From CAYJXJ01 sp964374095 (GTDB lineage Bacteria; Elusimicrobiota; Elusimicrobia; UBA1565; UBA9628): DNA of 7,320 nucleotides. Below the pieces are notes generated by a model. That model was not told the DNA's origin. It saw nothing but the letters and a program-made list of their open reading frames with translations, and did not search any database. The translations under genes and the position numbers were made by a program. The first letter of the stretch is position 1. Each line of letters starts with the position of its first letter. The stretch is taken from positions 1 to 7,320 of the forward strand of contig CAYJXJ010000210.1 of the NCBI GenBank assembly GCA_964374095.1, in the 5' to 3' direction. Below are positions 1 through 7,291 of this stretch, piece after piece.

Positions 1-1674
<1,674 letters not shown>

Positions 1675-1701
1675 CGGTCGGTTTCTCCGCGGGAGACATG
1701 C

Positions 1702-1721
1702 CACCTCCACCGATGGAGGTG
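1702..1721 (-). other. Perfect 8-bp hairpin upstream of macB containing a Shine-Dalgarno-like GGAGG
   Basis: On the minus strand CACCTCCA and TGGAGGTG pair perfectly across a 4-base loop TCGG. The 3' arm contains GGAGG, the best ribosome-binding sequence in the 106-nt gap, so folding would hide it. The ATG directly after it (first base 1699) is out of frame with macB, whose own ATG is at 1674. It could be an mRNA processing or stability element, or a translational control hairpin; there is no T-run, so it is not a classical intrinsic terminator. Structure is seen directly; function is inferred. Confidence 0.5.
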
Positions 1722-1726
1722 AGCGC

Positions 1727-1745
1727 CGCCCGAACTGTACGGGCG
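1727..1745 (-). other. Second hairpin in the adaptor-macB gap
   Basis: CGCCCG and CGGGCG form a perfect 6-bp GC stem around a 7-nt loop, only 5 nt from the 8-bp hairpin nearer macB. Two adjacent stems in the only sizeable gap of the operon suggest an RNA element that could lower or adjust macB expression relative to the upstream genes. In a high-GC genome a 6-bp GC stem can occur by chance, so confidence is modest. Confidence 0.35.
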
Positions 1746-1780
1746 TAGAGTTGTTCGTCTGCCAAGCCCCTTGGCGGCGC

Positions 1781-2797
1781 TCATTGCCCGCCCCTCTGTA
1801 CGGAGCCCCGGCCGCCGCCTTCGCCGCGTCCCGAGCGTCCTTCCCCGCGCGGGCGCCGGCTGCCGAAGGGAGAGAAGGGACTGCTCGCGGCCGCGCCCTT
1901 GGGCAGGCGGAAGGCGCGCACGAGCACCGTGTCGCCCTCCGAAAGTCCGGAGACCACCTCCACGCGCTTGCCGTCCGAGGCGAGGGTCTTCACCTCGTGG
2001 GGCCGGGGACGACCCTTTCCCTCCGGGTCGGGGACGAGAACCACGGTTCGTCCCTCCTCCTCCCGCACCGCATCGGCGGGAAGGAGCAAGACCCCACGCT
2101 TTCGCGACACGTGGAAGGTGACGTTGGCGGTCATCCCGGATTTCATGAAGTCGGGGACGCGTTGGGGCATGACCTCCACCTGATAGATCGTCACGTTGTT
2201 GATGGTCCTGGCCTCGAAGGCCACGTGGTCCACCCGCGAGGCGATGGTCGACTGCGGGTAGGCGTCGAGCACGATCTCGGCCTCCTGGCCGACGTTGACC
2301 CTGCCGATGTCGGTCTCATCCACCTGGGCTTTGACGATGAGGCGGTCCGACAGGACCAGCACCGCGTCTCCCGAGGTCACGCTCTGCCCGGGCTCCATGT
2401 TGCGGGAGATGACGAGGCCGCCGAGGGGCGCGACCAAGGGAGCGGCTTTGTAAAGGTCTTCCCAATGCGTGAGCTCCTCCGGACCCTTGGCCCGCGCCGC
2501 GTCCAAGAGCGCCGCTCTTTCCGTCGAGCTCATCCAGGCCAGGATCTGGCCTTTCTTCACGAATTGGCCCTCGCGGACGAGGATGTCCTCGACCCGGCCG
2601 GCGATGGGCGGCTTGATCTGGACGCGATTCTGCGGCTGAACCGCGCCCGTGGCCAGCACCGTAACGGCGAGGTCTCCGCGCTTGACCTTGACTTCCCGGA
2701 AATCCGGCCGATCGCCCTTGGCCCCCTGGCGCCAGGCGAAGGCTCCTCCGGACCCGATGACGGCGACGGCGAGGGCGAGCTTCCACTGAGATTTCAT
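1781..2797 (-). CDS. Periplasmic adaptor / membrane fusion protein (HlyD/MacA-like) of the efflux pump
   Basis: Links the inner-membrane MacB-type transporter to the TolC-type channel. The 338-aa product has an N-terminal membrane anchor (about residues 7-22), a barrel-sandwich/lipoyl domain split in two (about 58-90, with IKPPIAGRVEDILVREGQ, and about 117-150, with PLVAPLGGLV), a beta-barrel region (about 153-232, containing VDETDIGRVNVGQ) and a membrane-proximal region (about 235-297). The hairpin inserted between the lipoyl halves (about 88-117) is only about 30 residues, far shorter than the long coiled-coil hairpin of E. coli MacA. The C-terminus (301-338) is a low-complexity Gly/Arg/Ser tail. 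The start ATG overlaps the stop of the upstream TolC gene by 4 nt (ATGA), with AAGGA 8 nt upstream, so the two are probably translationally coupled. I assign the HlyD/RND-adaptor superfamily firmly but do not use the name macA because of the short hairpin. Confidence 0.93.
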   Translation of the reverse strand: MKSQWKLALAVAVIGSGGAFAWRQGAKGDRPDFREVKVKRGDLAVTVLATGAVQPQNRVQIKPPIAGRVEDILVREGQFVKKGQILAWMSSTERAALLDAARAKGPEELTHWEDLYKAAPLVAPLGGLVISRNMEPGQSVTSGDAVLVLSDRLIVKAQVDETDIGRVNVGQEAEIVLDAYPQSTIASRVDHVAFEARTINNVTIYQVEVMPQRVPDFMKSGMTANVTFHVSRKRGVLLLPADAVREEEGRTVVLVPDPEGKGRPRPHEVKTLASDGKRVEVVSGLSEGDTVLVRAFRLPKGAAASSPFSPFGSRRPRGEGRSGRGEGGGRGSVQRGGQ

Positions 2798-4023
2798 TTA
2801 ATCAATCCTTTGCCCTGGGTTTTCTCCCACTGCGCCTCGGCCAGAACGGCGTCCCGCAGGGAGGCGAGGTGGGCCTTCTGCGCCGCGATCAGGTCGTTCT
2901 CGATGAGGTCCCAGTCCTCGAAGGAGAGCAGGCCCGAGGTGTATTGCCCGCGGGCGATCTCGGAGCGGACCTGGGCCGCCTCCAGGAATTCGCGCTGGAC
3001 CTCGGTGCGCTCGGTGGCGTCCTCGGTGGAGGCGTAGGCCTCCTCGAGCGACAGCCGCGCCTCGTGGCGGGCCGCGCGCGCGTTGGCCGCCACGCGAGTT
3101 TCCTCGGCCCGCGCGCCTTTGACGTCCAAGACGTTGCGGCCTCCGGCGAAGAGGGGGATGGAGAGGCTCACCCCGGCCGACCAGCGATGAGACTCCCAGT
3201 CCATGCCGCGCCGGGATGTGGCGGCGTTGGCCGAGATGCCGGGGAAGAGTTCGCCCTTGGCGATGGTCAGGCCCGCCGAGGCCGCGCGGCTTTGCGCCTG
3301 GGATTGGAGGACGGCCGGGGTGCGGGCCGAGAGGGCCTCGATGTCGGGAGGGGCCTCGCGTCCGAGCGTCTTAAGAGTCCCGGTGGCCTCCAGTACGGAT
3401 GATTCGGCGCGGCCCAGAGTTTTTGCCAGGCCGCGCTGGGCCACCCGCACGGCGCGGCGGGCCTGGGACACCTCGAACTTGGCCGAGGTGTGGGAGGCCT
3501 TGCTGCGCAGGAAGGAGCCCTTGTGCTCGCGCCCCGCCTCATAGCGGAGCTCCACCAGGCGCACGTTCTCCTCGCGCCGCTTGGCGATGGCCGCGGTGAG
3601 GCTCACCTGCTCCTGGGCGAACAAGAGCCGCGCGAAGGAGGATTTGAGCTCCGCGCTGACGTTGGCCCGGACCGACTGAAGGCTCGCCTCGGAAGCCATG
3701 AGCTCAGCCGAACTGCGGTCATAGCCCGCCTTATCCTTGAGTCCGCTGAACACGCTCTGGCTGGCGGAGAGGCCCGTCGAGTAGTCCCCCGAGACGTTCG
3801 TGTCCGAGCCGGAACGCGTGTAGCCCGCGTCTCCCGAGACCCGCGGCAGGAAGGGGGCCAGGCTCGCCTGTTTCTGCGCCCGCGCCTTGGCGGTCGCGGC
3901 CTCGGCGGCGGCCAGGCTCGGGTTGTTGTTCGCCGCTTCGGCCAAGCACTCCTGAAACGTCAGTCCCCAGATGGGGCCGTCCATTAAAGAGATGAAAGAG
4001 ATGGCGGCGGCGACGCGCCACAT
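2794..4023 (-). CDS. TolC-family outer-membrane efflux protein
   Basis: Forms the outer-membrane/periplasmic exit duct for the pump. I chose the ATG at 4023 (409 aa) because it begins a plausible signal peptide, MWRVAAAISFISLMDGPIWG, followed by the family's typical mature start LTFQECLAEAANNNPSL. The longer reading from 4077 would add 18 residues of Pro/Arg-rich shadow and overlap the preceding gene. Two OEP repeats are visible at about 21-205 and 228-402, each with long Ala/Glu/Arg-rich helices. Recognisable pieces are YEAGREHKGSFLRSKA at 161-176, the strand turn IPLFAGGR at 289-296 and YTSGLLSFEDWDLIENDL at 361-378. There is no lipobox, so it is not an acylated OprM-type lipoprotein. GAGG overlapping the upstream stop codon lies 3 nt before the start; the gap to the upstream gene is 5 nt. 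Confidence 0.93.
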   Translation of the reverse strand: MWRVAAAISFISLMDGPIWGLTFQECLAEAANNNPSLAAAEAATAKARAQKQASLAPFLPRVSGDAGYTRSGSDTNVSGDYSTGLSASQSVFSGLKDKAGYDRSSAELMASEASLQSVRANVSAELKSSFARLLFAQEQVSLTAAIAKRREENVRLVELRYEAGREHKGSFLRSKASHTSAKFEVSQARRAVRVAQRGLAKTLGRAESSVLEATGTLKTLGREAPPDIEALSARTPAVLQSQAQSRAASAGLTIAKGELFPGISANAATSRRGMDWESHRWSAGVSLSIPLFAGGRNVLDVKGARAEETRVAANARAARHEARLSLEEAYASTEDATERTEVQREFLEAAQVRSEIARGQYTSGLLSFEDWDLIENDLIAAQKAHLASLRDAVLAEAQWEKTQGKGLIK

Positions 4024-4028
4024 CGGCC

Positions 4029-4409
4029 TCAAAGTCTGGGGACCTTGCCGTGGCGCTTTTCCCACCGGGCGGCCCATTCGGCCTCGAGTTTCTCGAATTT
4101 GGGAAGCTGATCCTGCGTCAGAATTTTGCGGATGTCTTCTTTGGCCGACCGGCGGATCTCCTCGAAGCGGGGGTGGGCTTCGGTTCGCAGGGCGTCGAGC
4201 TTCCGGCGTTTGGTTTCGAGGATGGCCGAAACCTTCGGCTTCTGCTGGTCGGACAAGTCAAGCGCGCGGTTGAAGCGCTCGACCATCCGCGCGTGGCGCG
4301 CCTGCGGGTCCCGGGGGTGGTGGCGCCAGTGGGCCCAGCGCCCGAGGGCGGCCCCGAGGACCAGGCCGAGCGCGAGCGCGGGCAGGGCTTGTCTCCAGTC
4401 GAATTTCAC
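4029..4409 (-). CDS. Membrane-anchored Spy/CpxP-like (LTxxQ) periplasmic protein
   Basis: The family (Spy, CpxP, ZraP, CnrX) consists of periplasmic helical proteins that act as chaperones or metal/stress sensors for envelope-stress regulators. This 126-aa protein has an N-terminal membrane helix (about residues 8-24), a His/Arg-rich stretch just after it (HWRHHPRD, 27-34), then helices carrying two LTxxQ-like motifs, LSDQQ at 52-56 and LTQDQ at 97-101, in a highly charged background. The GTG start at 4409 is preferred: it has GGAGGG 3-4 nt upstream and overlaps the upstream stop codon by 4 nt (GTGA), and it directly precedes the membrane helix. An ATG-initiated reading of the same frame from 4922 exists, but its extra residues are a shadow of the anti-sigma gene. 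Position right after a zinc-finger anti-sigma gene and before efflux genes suggests it tunes signalling to the pump. A metal-sensing role is possible from the His cluster but unproven. Confidence 0.82.
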   Translation of the reverse strand: MKFDWRQALPALALGLVLGAALGRWAHWRHHPRDPQARHARMVERFNRALDLSDQQKPKVSAILETKRRKLDALRTEAHPRFEEIRRSAKEDIRKILTQDQLPKFEKLEAEWAARWEKRHGKVPRL

Positions 4410-4843
4410 TTGCCCTCCATCACGGCGCCGAGCACGTCGTCGGCATCGGGCGCCCGGGGCGCGAGCGCGGCGATCGCCCCGCTCTCCGCCCAATCCTCGA
4501 GGAGCACCGCCTCGGCCGACACCGGTTCCGGCCCCGACCATGCCAGTATGATGACCAGGCCGGCGGCCGCCAAGCCCAGGGCCGGCGTGAGCCACGGCGG
4601 GAACCACGGCGTGGGCGAAGGCTCCGGCTCGGGAATGTGGGTCATGACCCTCCGGACGAAGGCTTCGTCGGGAGCGATCTCGGGCGGCCGTAGGATCGCG
4701 GCGGTGATGCGCCGCCAGGTCTCGCATTCCCGCCGGCATTCGGCGCAGTCGGCCAGGTGCGACTCGACCTCGCGGCGCTCCTCGGAGGGAAGCTCGCCGT
4801 CGAGGAAGGCGTCGAGTTTGGCTTGGGTCCCGGAGTGGGTCAT
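4406..4843 (-). CDS. Zinc-finger (zf-HC2/ZAS) transmembrane anti-sigma factor
   Basis: Predicted to hold an ECF sigma factor inactive at the inner membrane until an envelope signal releases it. The 145-aa protein has an N-terminal zinc-binding anti-sigma domain (about 3-45) with the H-x3-C-x2-C signature at H29, C33 and C36, preceded by LDGELPSEERREVESHL. H3 lies 26 residues before H29, matching the usual spacing of the fourth zinc ligand in ZAS-type proteins. A Pro-rich linker (70-83), one membrane helix (about 84-102) and a short periplasmic tail (103-145) follow. It heads the efflux operon: its stop overlaps the GTG of the Spy-like gene by 4 nt. No clear Shine-Dalgarno precedes the ATG at 4843. 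Notably no sigma gene precedes it; the next gene upstream is divergent and unrelated. The zinc-finger assignment is well supported; the partner sigma is unknown. Confidence 0.87.
   Translation of the reverse strand: MTHSGTQAKLDAFLDGELPSEERREVESHLADCAECRRECETWRRITAAILRPPEIAPDEAFVRRVMTHIPEPEPSPTPWFPPWLTPALGLAAAGLVIILAWSGPEPVSAEAVLLEDWAESGAIAALAPRAPDADDVLGAVMEGK
4413..4418 (-). promoter_or_regulatory. Ribosome-binding site fixing the GTG start of the Spy-like gene
   Basis: GGAGGG on the minus strand ends 3 nt before the GTG at 4409 and lies inside the last codons of the anti-sigma gene. It decides the start of the Spy-like gene and implies translational coupling with the anti-sigma gene. Confidence 0.65.
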
Positions 4844-4931
4844 CGCTGATTAGACGATGTGGGGGGCGGGAGAGTGTCGCAGGGGAAGAGGGCTCGCGAT
4901 GTAGTAACATGAACCGGCGCATTCCGGCGCA
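4844..4931. promoter_or_regulatory. Divergent intergenic region between the efflux operon and the DUF2075-like gene
   Basis: These 88 nt separate two genes transcribed away from each other, so both promoters would be expected here or just inside the neighbouring genes. I see no convincing -35/-10 pair in either direction; TAACAT at 4905-4910 is a possible plus-strand -10 without a matching -35. An 8-bp direct repeat CCGGCGCA occurs at 4914-4921 and 4924-4931, abutting the plus-strand start codon. A 5-bp inverted repeat CATCG/CGATG (4841-4845 and 4855-4859) overlaps the anti-sigma start codon. Confidence 0.4.
4914..4931 (+). repeat. 8-bp direct repeat CCGGCGCA, 10-bp period, directly before the DUF2075-like start codon
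   Basis: Two identical copies of CCGGCGCA are separated by TT and sit immediately before the ATG at 4932, where a ribosome-binding site would normally be. The 10-bp period is one helical turn, as expected for tandem binding of a small regulator, but a chance or insertion-scar origin is equally possible. Confidence 0.4.
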
Positions 4932-6908
4932 ATGTCCCGGTCATATTATTCCGACTCGATCGAAACTTTTCGGGCCACTTCCCCGGATACGATCCTCGGG
5001 AGGCTGGTCCGGGCCGAGGGCATGCCCGTGGAACCGTCCCAGCGCGACGCCTGGCTGGAAGAGATTCGTATCCTTAAGGAAGTCCTCGCTTCTCACGTCG
5101 GGGCGATCTACTTCGAGTATTCCATCCCGCGCATGGGCCGCCGGATCGATGTGGTCCTTCTTATCGGCCCGGCCATCTTCGTTCTTGAATTTAAGGTGGG
5201 AGAAGATGAATTTCAGTCTCATGCCTTCGACCAAGTGTGCGACTATGCCCTGGACCTGAAGAATTTTCACGAAACGAGTCACTCGCCGTTGATCGCCCCG
5301 ATCCTAATTGCCACCGAGGCTCCCGAGGAGCGCGGCGCGATTATCGCCACGCCGCACAATGACAACCTCCTTTGTCCGATCCGCGCCAACTCTGATAACC
5401 TAGGCGAGGTCATCGAGCAGGTTTTACGTTTCAGCAGAGGCCCTAGTATTGATCCCCCAAGCTGGGAGAAGGGCCGCTACAGCCCGACCCCCACCATCGT
5501 TGAGGCGGCGATGGCGCTCTACGCTGGACATTCCGTCAAGGATATTTCACGCAGCGACGCGGGTGCAGTCAATCTGAGCGAGACCTCCGATGTCATTTCC
5601 GAGATAATCGCATCGGCAAGACTACGGTCCCGCAAGGCCATTTGCTTCGTGACCGGAGTCCCGGGAGCCGGGAAGACCTTGGTGGGGCTGAACATCGCCA
5701 CCCAACACATCGATAAGGATGCCGAGTTATACAGCGTCTTTCTGTCCGGGAACGGACCGCTCGTAGATATTCTGCGAGAGGCTCTGACCAGAGACAAGGT
5801 GCAGCGGGAGAGAGCCCGTGGTAAAAAGGTCAAGAAGGGCGCGGTGTTGAGTGAAGTGAAGCTGTTCATCCAGAATGTTCATCACTTCCGCGACGAGTGC
5901 CTTGTCGATGGGAACCGCCCCCCGATAGAGCATGTTGCCCTATTCGATGAAGCGCAGAGGGCCTGGGACTTGAGGCAAACCTCCAACTTCATGCGTCGGA
6001 AAAAGGGGCACGCGAACTTCAATCGATCCGAACCGGAGTTTCTCATCTCTTGTCTCGACAAGCACCCGGATTGGGCTGTGGTGGTCTGTCTCGTGGGAGG
6101 AGGTCAGGAAATCAACACGGGGGAGTCGGGGATTGGAGAGTGGATCGAGTCGCTGGAGCGGTCCTACAAGGGCTGGGACATTCACATTTCATCCCGCCTG
6201 TCGGACAGCGAATATGGTGCCGGAAGGGTCCTTGAGGCTCTGAAGTCTCGTTCGAATGTATTCCATCGGGACAATCTGCACCTTTCGGTGTCGATGCGGT
6301 CCTTCCGCGCGGAGCATGTCTCGCTCTTGGTAAAGCAGTTGCTGGACCTTGAGGCGGAAGCGGCGCGCGCCACCCTATCCAAAGTGAGTGGGACCTACCC
6401 CATCGTCCTGACGCGCGATCTTGTCGGGGCGAAAAAATGGCTCAAAGAGCATGCGCGCGGCTCCGAGCGGTTCGGGATCGTCGCCTCCTCGCAGGCGGAG
6501 AGACTCAAGCCTCACGCAATCGATGTGAAGTCGCCGATGGATCCGGTGCACTGGTTCCTTGATGGTAAGGAGGACATTCGTTCGTCCTACTACCTCGAGG
6601 ATGTTGCGACGGAGTTCCATATTCAGGGACTGGAGCTGGATTGGGCGTGCGTTACCTGGGACGGGGACCTTAGATATACCCCGGCCGGTTGGGAGCATCG
6701 GTTCTTTCGCGGAGACCGTTGGAACAAAATTCGCCAATTGCAACGGCGGACTTATTTGAAAAACGCCTATCGCGTCCTCTTGACCCGGGCTCGGCAGGGA
6801 ATGGTAATCGTGGTCCCTCCCGGGGAGCGTGGAGACCCGACGCGGAGAATGGAATTCTACGATCCGACCTTCGAGTACTTGAAGGGACTCGGTATCCCAG
6901 TTCTTTAG
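4932..6908 (+). CDS. DUF2075 / Schlafen-group-3-like helicase with N-terminal PD-(D/E)XK nuclease-like domain
   Basis: Predicted nucleic-acid helicase-nuclease of 658 aa. The N-terminal domain (about 40-165) resembles a PD-(D/E)XK nuclease: E62, D73 (RRIDVVL), E86-x-K88 (LEFKVG) and Q101 in DQVCDYALDLK match the expected order. A superfamily-1 helicase core follows: Walker A TGVPGAGKT at 241-249, Walker B ALFDEAQR at 336-343, a motif III-like VGGGQEINTGE at 388-398, SMRS at 454-457, a motif V-like EFHIQGLE at 561-568 and motif VI NAYRVLLTRARQG at 611-623. All key residues look intact, with no frameshift. The start ATG at 4932 gives the family-typical MSRSYYSDSI; in-frame upstream there is no other start before a stop, and no clear Shine-Dalgarno. 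Base and codon use are more AT-rich than the neighbouring operon, suggesting separate acquisition. Related proteins occur singly or near mobile and defence genes; a defence role here is inference. No partner methylase or toxin is visible. Confidence 0.9.
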   Translation: MSRSYYSDSIETFRATSPDTILGRLVRAEGMPVEPSQRDAWLEEIRILKEVLASHVGAIYFEYSIPRMGRRIDVVLLIGPAIFVLEFKVGEDEFQSHAFDQVCDYALDLKNFHETSHSPLIAPILIATEAPEERGAIIATPHNDNLLCPIRANSDNLGEVIEQVLRFSRGPSIDPPSWEKGRYSPTPTIVEAAMALYAGHSVKDISRSDAGAVNLSETSDVISEIIASARLRSRKAICFVTGVPGAGKTLVGLNIATQHIDKDAELYSVFLSGNGPLVDILREALTRDKVQRERARGKKVKKGAVLSEVKLFIQNVHHFRDECLVDGNRPPIEHVALFDEAQRAWDLRQTSNFMRRKKGHANFNRSEPEFLISCLDKHPDWAVVVCLVGGGQEINTGESGIGEWIESLERSYKGWDIHISSRLSDSEYGAGRVLEALKSRSNVFHRDNLHLSVSMRSFRAEHVSLLVKQLLDLEAEAARATLSKVSGTYPIVLTRDLVGAKKWLKEHARGSERFGIVASSQAERLKPHAIDVKSPMDPVHWFLDGKEDIRSSYYLEDVATEFHIQGLELDWACVTWDGDLRYTPAGWEHRFFRGDRWNKIRQLQRRTYLKNAYRVLLTRARQGMVIVVPPGERGDPTRRMEFYDPTFEYLKGLGIPVL

Positions 6909-7057
6909 CCCGACGGGCGGGGGACTGGCGAGCGCCGCCTCTTCGCCACAAGTCTTCTTCGTGATTTCAAGAACTGGATGAGAATCACCGCGAAATTTCT
7001 CGGCCCCTAATGATAGGCTACTGCGGTTTCGATCCCAGCGCCGTGAGGTTTTCTCTC
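6909..7057 (+). other. Intergenic gap between the DUF2075-like gene and the small secreted-protein gene
   Basis: No gene is supported here. An imperfect palindrome CCGcGAAATTTCtCGG lies at 6988-7003, but it lacks a following T-run, so it is not a classical terminator. No convincing -35/-10 pair for the downstream small gene was found. Confidence 0.4.
7045..7048 (+). promoter_or_regulatory. Ribosome-binding site deciding the start of the small secreted-protein gene
   Basis: GAGG is 9 nt before the ATG at 7058, which opens directly into a signal peptide. The earlier in-frame ATG at 7010 has no comparable site, so 7058 is the better start. Confidence 0.5.
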
Positions 7058-7276
7058 ATGACCATTAAATCCGCTCTTCTCGTTTTTCTCATGATAGTCT
7101 CCAGGCCGCTTCGCGCGGTCGATGCATCTCCGGCGGGTGAGAATGCGGATGTTGTCTCCCAAGTCCTCCAGAACTGCCCAGCGGAGGCGCGAAGAGTTTT
7201 CCTGGGAAGTATCGAGTTCGTTGGGGACAAGGCCGCGAGCCTTGGCTATGCGTCAATCGAGAACTGCCTAGTGTAG
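7058..7276 (+). CDS. Small predicted secreted protein with two cysteines, function unknown
   Basis: I do not recognise a family. The 72-aa product begins with a signal peptide: a basic start (MTIK), a hydrophobic core (SALLVFLMIV) and an Ala-x-Ala-like end (RPLRAVDA), with cleavage likely near residue 20 or 23. That leaves a mature protein of about 50 residues. Two cysteines, C40 (QNCPAE) and C70 (ENCLV), could form one disulfide in the periplasm. The middle, RRVFLGSIEFVGDKAASLGY, looks like one helix followed by a strand. The start at 7058 is preferred over 7010 because it has GAGG upstream and places the signal peptide at the N-terminus. It follows the DUF2075-like gene by 149 nt on the same strand; co-transcription is possible but no functional link is shown. 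It might be a spurious reading frame, but the well-formed signal peptide argues for a real gene. Confidence 0.55.
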   Translation: MTIKSALLVFLMIVSRPLRAVDASPAGENADVVSQVLQNCPAEARRVFLGSIEFVGDKAASLGYASIENCLV

Positions 7277-7291
7277 TGGCCCATAAATAGC

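Noticed and set aside
1702..1745. Intrinsic terminator between adaptor and macB
   Set aside because: The stems are clear but no T-tract follows on the minus strand, and macB is an expected partner of the adaptor.
4024..4077. 18-residue N-terminal extension of the TolC-like protein
   Set aside because: It overlaps the end of the Spy-like gene and would bury the signal peptide; the ATG at 4023 is better.
4050..4853. Plus-strand 267-codon frame opposite the anti-sigma and Spy-like genes
   Set aside because: Antisense shadow without a recognisable domain, while the minus strand carries a zinc-finger signature, membrane helices and LTxxQ motifs.
4410..4922. N-terminal extension of the Spy-like gene to an ATG at 4922
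   Set aside because: The added residues are Arg/Pro-rich and overlap the anti-sigma gene in another frame; the GTG at 4409 has a strong ribosome-binding site and precedes the membrane helix.
4844..4931. Remnant of a sigma factor just upstream of the anti-sigma gene
   Set aside because: A TAA lies 6 nt before the ATG, but the frame preceding it translates to nothing resembling a sigma region 4 C-terminus, so no remnant can be claimed.
6909..6960. Intrinsic terminator after the DUF2075-like gene
   Set aside because: GC-rich with short complementary runs, but no stable stem followed by a T-run.
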